Of a DNA stretch of 64,000 bases, positions 45,642 to 56,530 are shown piece by piece. Within the stretch, counting starts at the first letter, position 1, and each line of letters starts with the position of its first letter. A program made the position numbers and the translations under genes. Origin of the DNA: Monarcha castaneiventris obscurior (Eukaryota; Chordata; Aves; Passeriformes; Monarchidae). The stretch covers positions 620,001 to 684,000 of the forward strand of contig JAMPIT010000481.1 of the NCBI GenBank assembly GCA_026261815.1, written 5' to 3'. The notes below the pieces were generated by a model. The model did no database searches. It saw only the letters and a list, made by a program, of their open reading frames with translations, and had not been told where the DNA came from.

Positions 45642-48600
45642 GGAGGGAACCAGATGATACAGCTACAAGGTCATAAATGCTGTGAATATTAAAATTAATA
45701 GCAGAGCTCTTGAGTTAATGAAAAGCCACTTAGGGCAATAAACATCTAAAAGAACAGATATGAACAAACATCCACCTTAGTTCATGGAAGAAGGGCTGTT
45801 TACAGCTCTCCCAGATTTTAGGGCCAGTTCCTGTGGGAGTGGGCAGTAAACGAGTGATCAGATGGTGGTACTGGAATTTCCCAGCCATGTACAACCAGTC
45901 CAACAATGGGTGCCCCTGGCTGGCTGCTGAGCATCCATGAAAACCTAGGGATGCTGCACTCCTGATCCAACACGTGCGTGGCTCTATTCCTACGCCTGAC
46001 AGCCTGGCCACGGCCTCAGCTAATGGGCCGTACACAAAGGAGATGTGAATGCATGACAAAAAGAGTCCAGCTCCAACCCTGAAGGCAGAGCTCGAAATCT
46101 CCTCTGTGTTAATATCCAGCACTGGCCTCTCTGCACAGCCTGAGTCTGTGTATTCAAGTAGCAGCAGGTCAGTCAGGAACATCTCTCATTCCTGCTTTTA
46201 TTCCTCTCCAGCCTCTCTCTGCACATGTTTTTTATCCAACAGAGAGCTCGTACCCAAATTCAGCATTCACCTCTGTGGTGTGATGTCCACCTTGGCCACT
46301 TTGTGCTGCATCTAGGGGACGATCTGTGAGTCCCCAGAGCGCTGAATGTCACCCCAGGTACAAGTGGGGAAGGGAGGAAGGCTGCAGTTTGCATTTTAAA
46401 TCCCAAAAACATATTTTAAGGGCTCTGCTTCTGTCTGTTCTCTAGTTTCTGAGAAAAACTCAGCTAAGGGAAGATTTTGGTAGAAACCCAAAACTGACAT
46501 TCGCCTGCCTTTTCCAGGTAATGCATATGCATGCATGCAAAACTCAGGCATTGGTTGTTTCTGCCTCAGGATTAAAAGCTATGGCATGCACAGAAATAGA
46601 AGCCCATCTTTACAAAATTGCTTTTGAAAATTCCATATGCCAGTTGCATACCCTGCAAAGATGTAGAGCTTGAGTAGTGGTACAGGGATGGGGCTGCCAG
46701 CCAGGAGCATGAGCAGTAAGCTCAGCTTCCCTGCAGGTCTGTTCTTTGTCTTTGGGTCATTTTTCCTTCCCCAGCCTGTTCTTCCACCTCTGAAAGGGAC
46801 GAGGTTAATGCTAAGTATTTATTTGTGTCTCAGAACAGTCCTCAACGGCAACACTTTTTTCGTGACCAGGAGATTGACCCCACATTTGCCAAAATATCCT
46901 GAATTTCTATGAAGGGACTTTTATATTTAGCATGTACAAGAAATACAGGGCTGGCTCTGAAAGCTGCTACTTAAAACCCAGGTGGGTTTTAAAGGGGTAA
47001 ATGTCACATCACCTGTACCAGGAGTTGTGTCAGAAGATGACATGTAGGAGACACAGGAAAAATGTGAGAGGATTTTGGAAGGGAAATGAAAGTACCCCAA
47101 ACCCCTCTGCAATTCAGCCCAGAGGCAGCCCTGACTTCAGCTGTTGTTAGGAAAACAGCAAAACCCAAGTCCTGGTTGTTCTCCATCCCACTCTGAACGA
47201 CTTCTGGGTAGAATAAATCTTTCCTGCTTTTAAAATAAATGAGAGAGCTTCACAATGTCAAGGCCATTTAAATTTACAGTGAAATAACGCCAGGAAACGA
47301 TCGGGCTCCCATTTGTATTCCCGGTGTTTACCTCCAGCTGAGGAACACACAGTTACACTCTGGCTCTGTGTCTTGGGGTGAGCGCCCAGCCCCGTGCCCC
47401 GGGAGGCTGATTTGAATGTAAAAGCGAGCCCGAAGGAGCCGGCCGGGGCAGGGAATGGCATTTTCCTTCCCCGGGAAGGTGCAAAGGGAACGTCCTGAGC
47501 GAGGTCGTGCCCTGCGAGGGGCTTGTGCCTTCCCCGGGATGCGGGATGGGGCAGCAGGGCTGGGCTGCTGCTCCCTCCTGCCTCCCCCAACTCTTTGTTT
47601 CCCACAAAAGGTGAACCTTCCCGGGAATGCTGCGAGCAGTGCCGGGAGGATTCAGCAGCTGAAAAGGTCTGTGAATTTTGTCAAGCACAATTGGAGCAAA
47701 AACCAACACAAAACCAAACCAACCCCCCACCTGAACAAAACCAACCAAAGGAACCTCGTAGATAAAACCTGAAATCATTTAGGTTGGGGTTTCAGTCAGG
47801 AGACTGGAAATAGTGGAAGGCTTTTCTCTTGCCCTTCCCTGGGCCGTGTTGCAGTATTTTGGGATATGCATTTTTCCTCTTTCCAGATTTCTACCACAGA
47901 AAGGATTTCTTTGGGCTGTTTTGGGAGGTCTGGGAGTTGCCATTTTCATTCCCTTCAAAGCTCCTATTGGAAATGTCAAGACCCTTCCTGTCGATTTTCC
48001 GAGCCATTCATTAATCCATTTGATTTAGTTTTGTTTGAAGCAAAAGAGGTGTTTCCTCTTTATTTCTAGCAAAATTCTCCAGTCTGCTTTTGTAGCTGCT
48101 ACAGCTTTATTTTTGAAAACTCGGCTTTTAATCTGAGAAGCATTTTGAAGCAGCAAGTTTTAGCATGGAAATTTGCATTTGCTTTAAATGAGCTTTAAAT
48201 GTGTTTGTGTGAGTCTTATTACAGAAGTTTTCTATTTCCCAGAACTTCCATGATGTTTAAGGTCAATCAAAGGAGATGGTCCTGGGGAGGGGTGATGGAG
48301 AATACCCCCTGTAGAAATAATTTGAAATAAGTGTAGCCTTTTTTGAAGAATTTCATCTTTTTGGGGTCTGGGTTGGAGCTTCTTTCTCCTATGATTAACT
48401 GGGGCATCTCTGTTGTCTCGATGGAAATACGAACCAGTGCCTTGCTGCTAAAATCTTTTGAAGTCTGTTTGGAGGATGAATGCCCAGACACAAATTGCTA
48501 ATGTTAAGCTGCAGAGTCCTGGGGGAAAAAAAAATAAAAATAATGTTATCAGGCAGATAAAAGAGTGACTACCTGCTCAGAATGGTCTTGGAACAGAGAG

Positions 48601-48955
48601 AGGTGACTGGAATGAGAATGTGACCACCCATAAACTGAGCGTGAGGCTACGATATTTTTTGCAATACTTGTGTTTTCGGATTTGAAGCCAAAAATGTGGT
48701 TTGAAGTTTTTGTGTCCATTGTGAGCAGACTTAGAGAATCCCCAGGTTCCAGCAGGATATGGTCTCATCCTTTGGGTAGGTAAAGTGGCAAATGGAAGAG
48801 TGGCAAAGGAAGTGAAAGGCATGAAAAGAAGATACAGATAAAACAGGTTTTTCTCTCTCTTCCCCTCTCTCTTTCCTTGCATTGGGATGATTTCTATTTT
48901 ATTTATGAATGTCAAAGGAAATAGCTTCCTTTCTTTTCCTCTAACGAACAAAAAA
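45642..48955. other. Noncoding sequence, no gene recognised
   Basis: The longest frame (about 45,730-46,182, - strand, 150 codons) has no recognisable domain and no splice context I would trust. An A/C-rich tract lies at 47695-47755. Nothing else is recognised. Confidence 0.4.
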
Positions 48956-48980
48956 CCCCAAAAACCCACCCCCAAACCCC
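48956..48980 (-). other. G-quadruplex motif of T/G-only type
   Basis: On the - strand four G runs (4, 5, 3, 4) are separated by TTT, T and TTTTT, so the strand contains only G and T. It resembles telomere-like quadruplex sequence but is not a TTAGGG repeat. Confidence 0.7.
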
Positions 48981-51039
48981 ACCAAAAGCCACATGGAAAT
49001 TAGAGCTGATTTGAGCTGAGAAATCAACATTTGAAAACTCAGCTGAAGTTACCCATTCCCCTTCCTGTCATTATTCTGCATAAGCTGGATCCATTTTTCC
49101 CCACTGCAATCAGCTGTGAAGGAGAACTTCCATCGATTTCAGTAGGAACAAGCTAGAACATGTTAGATTTAAATATTTGAATCCTCAGCTGTGCTACTCG
49201 GGCATGTCAATCTGTCTTAATACTTTATTTCAGGTTATTATATTAACAAAATTCAATGATATGCTACAACAAAATTGCATTACATGCTCTCTCTGTGTTT
49301 TGAGCTATCATACTCCATACGCACTGGCATCCCTCCTCTGAGTGTGTGATTGTATGTGAGCCCTGTCTCTAAATACATTTCAAATATGTTACATTTTTAA
49401 TTCTTCAAGGGAAAAAAAAATCCTGGAACAACAACCAGCCAAACACACACATTTCTTAGATTGTGAAAACAGATTCTCTCGAATTTGTATCTCAAACAAC
49501 GCAGAGAGAAAGAGCAAAAGCTCTGGGGTTGGGTATGAGCTGCCAGACATCACAGCGAGCAGCACTACGGGATCCTCCAGCCAAAAGAGAATCCAAATTA
49601 GTGACCTATATTGGGGATAAACTGGTCATGCACCACAAACATGATTCTGTAATTAAAACCTTCCCTGGTACAGACACAATTGATGCCCAGGGTGCGTGTC
49701 TAGGCATACAAAGCAAAACAACTACACTGGGAGAGTTAACTTTTTTAATCTAGTTCTGATGAAATGTGGGAAATACGAGCTGGGATGCGCAGGGCAGCCC
49801 TGGGATGCACGGCTCAGACACACACACGGCTGCAGGGACGGGGAAGCAAGGCAAGAAACAAATACAAACCAGATCCCAGTGTAGAGCTTAATCTCTCCAT
49901 TATTTAGAGACACAGAGTCCGTCGCTGTGTACCAGCCTCTCCCGGTGTCAGATGCTCACCCCAGCTCAGAAATCCTCTTTTTCTAAACTGGGGCTAATTC
50001 AGCAGAGCGTGTGTTTGGCTTTGGGAGCAGCCCCGGGCTCCGCTCGCCTCTGCTGGGGCGAATTCCAGCACCGATGGGGCTGCGCTGGCATGAGGAGCCT
50101 TTGCTGAGTCAGGTTGTGCTGCCGCCCCACCTCGCAGCTCTGCATCTGCTGGGAGAGGGGAAAAAAGTACATTTTTAACTGTTTAATGCAGCGAGCGGCG
50201 GGGCTGCGGCGGAGCCGGCGCTGGCTGCCGGGGACGGGCACTCGGGAGCGGGCTCTGGGGACGCTTTCTGCTCCAACACACGATTTAACCCTTTCAGCCT
50301 TCTGACAGCTGAATAAATAGGCAAATGAAGCGGGGCTTAATCTAGTGTCCACCCCCTTCCAAAGGCCCTGCGCTAAAGAACTTAAGGAACTAATTGCTTC
50401 TGTATTGCTATTGCTGCCCAGCCACTGCTGAAAGCCTCCTGGAGGTTTGCCTTCGGTCTGTGCTCTGCGTGCCAGCCTGATTTTGTTAGAATTTACTATA
50501 TTTCCATATTAAAACAGCCAGGCCGGGGGGAAAAAAAAATGGAAGAAGAAAAGGGAAAGAAAAAGAGAGACTCATTAAAACTGCATCATGTCACCCGGCT
50601 GAACTTCCCATCCCTCCACTTCCCCCCTCAATCAGCAGCAAGGATAACAATTAGATGTGATAGCTATTCCTAATAGGCGGCAGTTAGCGCTCGCTGCTCC
50701 AGCTCTGGCTAAAGCAGGAGAACCCTGGATCATCCCCTGAGAGGTTTCAACTGATGAGGCTCCGATGGCCAAATAAACCTCTCCCAAGCAGGGCAGGAAC
50801 CGCAGGGCTTTCCCCCCTCCATCGCTCCGGCTCTGGATCCTTTTCCCGCTCGGCACAGCAGCATCAGCGTGGCACAGCCCGTCCCGAGGCTGGGCTGCAG
50901 CTCCAAACCCGGCCTCTGCAGCCCAGGGACCCCCGGCCAGGGCGGCAGCAGAGCTCAGCGCCACTCAGCCAGAAAATTTGGTATTAGGAGTGGGAGAAAA
51001 GGTCACCTTGGAGGATCAGAGATAGAGAGTTAAAAGAAA
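48981..51039. other. Noncoding sequence, no gene recognised
   Basis: A CG-containing patch occurs at 50185-50260, and polypurine sequence at 50520-50572. No gene is supported. Confidence 0.4.
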
Positions 51040-51108
51040 GGGGCCGGGAGTGGGAGGGAGGGAGGGGGTGTGGGGGGAGGCTGAGGAGGGAAGGAGGGAA
51101 AGGGACGT
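51040..51108 (+). other. G-rich tract with strong quadruplex motif
   Basis: Purine-rich, with GGG-A-GGG-A-GGG-A-GGGGG-TGT-GGGGGG at 51052-51077 and further GGG runs to 51103. It sits directly next to a low-GC block (51120-51300) of enhancer-like texture. Confidence 0.75.
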
Positions 51109-53105
51109 AGGATTTCTAAGCAGGCCTGACCCGGGAGGATAAAATATCCTGTTTTCATTGGTTCAAATGAACCATTAGGGAGAGAGTAATTTGTTGACCT
51201 TTTTGCTGCCTTATCATGAGATGAACAGCCTTAACATGGGCTTCACGTTTGCCTTAACCCCACCGTAAATCATAGAAGAATCGATTTTTTCTTTTTCCTT
51301 TCTTCCCCCCCCCACCCTAAAAATATATAAATAAAGAACAACAACCAGGAAACCAGCCTATATTTTGAGATGATTTAGCAGAGCGAGGCCAGGCAGGTGC
51401 ATGCATTGGTCAGACTCCGTGGATGTTGTCCCCTGCTTTCCTTATTTGTTTTTGTTCTCTTTTGGCTGAGCAAGTAGGAACCAGGGCTGTGCAAAGGTTC
51501 TGCTTCCTCTGGGAATTCAGGCTGGAGGACAGTGATTTTCCTCTTATTTCCATCAGCCTGGCTTGGCAGTGGTTCCAATGAAGTCAGTTTGCACTCTCCT
51601 AAAGCCAGTCTCTTTCCCCAGCTCCTGCAGATAGTCTGGCATGATTTTGGCCTAAGAAAGGCAGGGCCGACATGAGGGTTTGGTTGAAATGACAGTTTTA
51701 GAGTTCGCTGTGGACCTTCCATGCAAGGTTGCCATCTGTGCAAGGAAATGGAGCTCGCAGAGTTTGGAATATGTCAGCTTGCTGGGGGTGTACCCAGAAG
51801 CTGCTCATTGCTGAGCCCAAACCATGCTCAGATCTTGTGGGGGACTGGCTTTTCCTGGGTTTTACTCTAAACCTTGATTTGCAAACTTTGGAGGCTTCAG
51901 AAGAGTCTGAGCACTGAACACCAACAACAGATACACCCAATATGTTGCAGCAGAACCAAACATTTTTAAAAAGCATTGGAAGTTGTCTGCTTTGGCATAG
52001 GAAGAAACCACCAAAAAGCTTTCATCGTGTCTAGGTTGGTTTGGGATTATCAATCCTAGGGTGTCTTGTGTTTGCTGTGAAGCAGCTGCCAGGAGTGAGG
52101 TGGGATCCTGCCAGACAATTCCTGCCCTTTGAGGGAATTGTCAGCCTCACCTGCAGCTCCTCAGCTGCAGCTCCCACCCAGCCGAGCCAGCCCAAAGCTT
52201 CCAACCTGTCCACGGTGTTTTGTCCAACTTCATGCACAATGTTTTGTTGTCTCTCCTTGGCGCAGCAGGGAAAACGTTCCACTTTCACACAGAAAAACAT
52301 TGACCAACTCTAAACAGAAAATTACTTGAAATTGCAGGTTAGCCAGGATTTCTTACTTTGCGATGTCTGTGTTTCCACTGAGTCTCTTATTATAGGAAAT
52401 TTAGATATGGAGCAGAAGCATCTGGCCTTCAAAGGACCCTGAAATTGCCATGGGATGTTATGGTAATGCTGCTTTTATGTGACTGATCTTTTCCATTTGT
52501 CCTTTGCTCTCTAGGTAACAGCTTGGAAAATGTCACCTTTTGGTAGGTGAAGAGAATGCTGCTCTGTGTAGGGTTTGTGATACCAACTTTTATTATAATC
52601 ATTCTACATGAGATGCAGATCTTCCAGCAGCCAGGAAATCCTTGTCAAATGAACCCAGATCAGGAAGGTCAAATGTTCTCATGGAGAATGCAAGATAAGG
52701 ATGACTTCTGTGCCTGCTCTTGAACATAGCATCTTCTTCGATCAGAAAGATATTTAAAATTACTTCTAGCAGCAGGCTGGGTAACAATATACCCGTGTGT
52801 GCCAGGCTAAAAATAGCCCTTGGAACTGCATTTGTAGTACACTGTGAAGAATGTGATTGCTGGGACAGATTTCAGAACTTTCTTTTTTGCTTTCTGTCTT
52901 ACATTAATTACACTTTCCAAACATATCTTTAACATATTGGATGTCAGGATTTCTTCCTCAATTTTGTGATCACCTCGGGTTTTGGAAGGTGTTGGATTTT
53001 TGGTGGTAGTGTAGCTATCATGAAGGTGGATTTTATTACATTAAGAGTTTAAAGAAGTTACTCTTAAAAAAAATTATAACCCGAATAGCAAACACATAAC
53101 AATAC
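51109..53105. other. Noncoding sequence, no gene recognised
   Basis: 51120-51300 is AT-rich with a short inverted repeat GGTTCAAATGAACC at 51160-51173. The rest is ordinary with chance frames only. Confidence 0.4.
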
Positions 53106-53174
53106 GGTTTTATAAAACCCTATAACAATGGCATAGGTCCTGTAGTTTAACCAAAAATCAATTAAAAATCAATT
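53106..53174. repeat. Palindrome plus 11-bp tandem duplication
   Basis: GGTTTTATAAAACC (53106-53119) is a perfect 14-bp palindrome. AAAAATCAATT occurs twice in tandem at 53153-53174. Both lie in an AT-rich stretch. Confidence 0.8.
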
Positions 53175-55109
53175 ACAGAGCTTTATTTCAAAGCTTTTCC
53201 TACACAGTTCTTGCAGAGTAAACTTTACAACATGTTTTTTTACGAAAGCAAAAAAATGTATTAGTGAATCCAGCTTCTAAACCAAAGAGTAAAGTGAATG
53301 GAACATGTGTTTAAAGTGAAAAAAATAGACAAAAAAGCAGAGGAAAAAAAACCCCGTCTAACAAGCTTTGTTTTCTGTTTTTATTTATCTATTTATTTAT
53401 TTAAAGCCAATAACATCATGTATTAAGCTTTGAAGTAGGAGAGTGTTTGTGTGTGTGGCAGGGAAGGAGCAGGGGCTGGAGGGCTCCCTGGTGCCTTTGA
53501 CACCTTTATGGTGATGTTTGATCTTCATCCCCTTTCACCCCCAGCTCCAAACTCAGCTCATGCCTTCTACTCTTTGGAAAGGTGCAGAGAGTTCTCAGGG
53601 ATAGAAACTGGGGCTTTCCAGGGAAATTTGTGGAAATTCATCCATCCTCGTGCAGTCCCAGTACACCAGGACTCCTCCTGAGGCACAGGAGCACCGAGAT
53701 ACTGCCATGGTAAAAGCCACTAATGGTTCCAAGAAAGTGCAGGTTGTAGGATCAAGGCTCTGGCCTTTTCTCTGGGTGGTGCAGATGAAACTGGAGGGAC
53801 TCTGGAGCTCTACAAATACATGGTAGGATGGGGATGAGAGTCTGTATCTCCTGAGTCCCAGGGAGTTTTGTATCCCCTCCCACTGGGCTGCTCTCCATGA
53901 AGCACAGCCGTCCTAAAAGAAAGCAGACTGGAAGGTTTTGTGGAGATGCAATTCAAGCTCTGTGGGAGCTGGGGCAGTTGGTGCCTTTGGAATTTCTCCA
54001 TCCAGCATCTCCCCACACCATTTGTGTCTGTGTGCCAGCTGTCTGCTCTTAACCTGTGTGGGTGCACAATTTACTTACTGCTCTGGGGACAGTTTTTTGC
54101 TTTTGTTTCCTCTGTATTTCTCAAAAAAAAAAAAAATCTCAGTAATATGCCCATAGAGAGAAGACTTTCTTTCCAGAATGTTGTGAAATTCACTGCTGAA
54201 AATTTTTATTAAGCACCTTGAAATGTATGCAGTAAATACAGCAAAAAGAAAGCAAGGTATGGTGCTTATAGGGCCAGGAGGGATCTGGGAATGTCCAAGG
54301 GAGGGGAGGTGTCCCCATTTGATCCTGAGGAAACTGAGGCACAAGCTGTGGTGGCACAGGGAGAAATCCTAAATTAGGGTGAAGGTGAGACTGGGACCTC
54401 GTGGAGGAACCTGAGGATATGTGAGGTGCTGCAGGCTCTGCCACAGCCCCCGGCACTGCAGAGGATCCACACCAGCACTCAGCACCCACATCCACCCAGC
54501 ACCCACAGTCCTTCCTGACAGGACTGCCTGGATCAGCGCATCACCTTCCTTTCTGGACATTAACAAATAGCTGAAGCATAGCAGGTGCCTGCTCACACCT
54601 TTCTTCTTAAAACGTAGATAAAAATGAATTCCAGATCTCATGAAACCCGAAGGGAACAGGGAAGAGGCTGGATCCTTCCACCCCCTTCCCATTCCCAGTA
54701 TTTATCTGCCTGTGGAAAATGCTGGGAGGTGGCTGGCAGAAGCTAAATTTCGATAACAAGAATGGAAGGAACATGTGTACACAGTTGTTTTCCCTGACTG
54801 GGGTCTGTGTAGTTCCTCTGGAAGGTTAATAAATGGTATGCAAATCCTCTTAAATGGCCATGTTTACACCACAGCTTAGTGGCTCCAGCCATGTCCTCTA
54901 CTTTCAACTCCTGAAGTTTGAGTGGAAAAAGCATTTGCTTCCCCACGCTCTTTAGAGCTCTCCTAGGTTTTGTCCATGCTTTTGTTCAGCTATCTGCCCT
55001 TGGGATCAGAAAGGGCATCACCAGAGGAAAGAAAAGAAAAAAAAAGGTAAATTTGCCTTAATGAAAAAAAAAAAAGGGGGAAAAAAAAGATGTTTTGCTT
55101 AAAGACAGG
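53175..55109. other. Noncoding sequence, no gene recognised
   Basis: A (TTTA)n-like stretch is at 53380-53404, an A14 run near 54123-54136, and A-rich tracts at 55028-55090. Reading frames are of chance type. Confidence 0.4.
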
Positions 55110-55330
55110 AGGCTACTGTGGTGCAAAATGAATGATTAATAAGGATAAGAAAAACCTAGTTCAACAGGGCAAATGCTCAATAACAGCTCATTTAATCATT
55201 GGCAGATTAGCTGCAAATGCAAAGTGTCTGTGCAGCACTGTGTTAACTCATGCCGGAAAGTGTTGGCTACTCCTTTAATGACAGCATAACCTTTCATTGT
55301 GCATTTATTTTAAAGTCCTCTCTTTAAATG
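55110..55330. promoter_or_regulatory. Candidate enhancer: homeodomain and POU/octamer-like motifs
   Basis: A low-GC block with ATTAAT, TTTAATCATT, GATTAGC and ATGCAAAG (octamer-like, near 55218) in close order, plus GTTAACTC and TTTAATGACA. The texture is that of conserved noncoding enhancers near neural genes. Conservation cannot be tested here. Confidence 0.3.
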
Positions 55331-56394
55331 GTGGAGTGTTTGAGGGGTTTTTTTGTTGTTGTTGCTGCTGTTTGGGGTTTTTCTTTTGTCTTCTCCTGCC
55401 CTCAATGAGTTTTGCAACACGGGAATATGTTGTGAGTGGTGTCACCTCTGCAAATACTGCCAGGCTGGAGTTGTGTCTTTGGGAGAGAATCGGATTTCAT
55501 AAAGTACAGGCTCAGCTTTGGCAACCACTCCCTCCTCCCTTGATTTCATTTTCTGGCAGCACTGATGCTGTCCTTGCGTAATTGTCCTTATGAGAAACAA
55601 GTACACCATAACAAGAGCATTTATTTGTTACCATGAGGAGAGTGGTTTAGCTTGGAGAAATACAGCGATCTAAGAGCTCCTCTTGAGCAATACAGTCATT
55701 GCAAACAGAGGATCTGATTCACGGGTGATTTTTAGAAATATAATTATTGCTCTTGCTGATTGTCCAAAGGAGCATTTGTTGTATTCTAATTGCATTCATT
55801 ATTTGCGTTCATGATGAACACAGGAGGCTCTTCCTGCTGGGCAGTGGGTGCATTGAGGGAAGGTCTAAGCAGCTTTCCAAGGTGTGTGTTTTGTTTCCAA
55901 ACAAGGGGAGAGAGCCAGGGGCGTCACCCATGGCCTCAGGTTTTCAAGGCCAAACAAACCAGGGCCTCCCACTCTCTTTTATCACAGAAAGGGCTGTTTC
56001 CACACGTAACCTTCTTCAGCCTCAGTTTACCCAGCTTAAGCCTGGACTACCACGTCTGGGTTAGTGGGGTACATGAATAAAGGTGTAAAGAAAGAAGGTG
56101 TGGGCCAAATGAAGGGGAAGAATTGGTGGCTGAATTAGTACTAAAATTGATACAGAGAGTTGTGCTGGGCTGAGCTCTACCATAATTCACATTTGCTTCC
56201 ATCAGCAAGTCCTGGTGCACAGAAACCCCAAGGATGCTCTTTGTCAGTTATTTTGTGGGACCCGGCATCACTCCCCACGTGCTGTGATAACAGGATAAGC
56301 AAGAGGCAATTTTCCTGATAAGCGTAAATGTTTGGTTTCTGCTCAAATTCTTAGTGTAAAGAAAAACGCTGTTTGAGGAAGGCTGGGTGAGCAG
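55331..56394. other. Noncoding sequence, no gene recognised
   Basis: Contains a short (GTT)n/(GCT)n run at 55352-55370. No gene is recognised. Confidence 0.4.
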
Positions 56395-56530
56395 CAGTGC
56401 AAAGGTTGTAAATATCAGCTCATAGCGACATTAGTAATTAATCTATTCTGCATTAATATTTTTGTTTATCATCATCATCCAGCACTTTCAAACAGCAGGG
56501 ATTGTTTAGCAATAAAATGCACTTCTTAAC
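56395..56530. promoter_or_regulatory. Candidate enhancer: TAAT-core cluster
   Basis: TAGTAATTAATC and GCATTAATATT lie within 30 bp, followed by TTTATCATCATCATCC and GGGATTGTTTAGCAATAAAATGC. Homeodomain and HMG cores are clear. The function is inferred. Confidence 0.3.

Noticed and set aside
45730..46182. 150-codon - strand frame considered as a transposon remnant
   Set aside because: The sequence looked mildly element-like, but I could not match it to any reverse transcriptase, transposase or CR1 motif and saw no terminal repeats.
53395..53404. (TTTA)n considered as a mobile-element tail
   Set aside because: It is a short simple repeat with no element body or target duplication.
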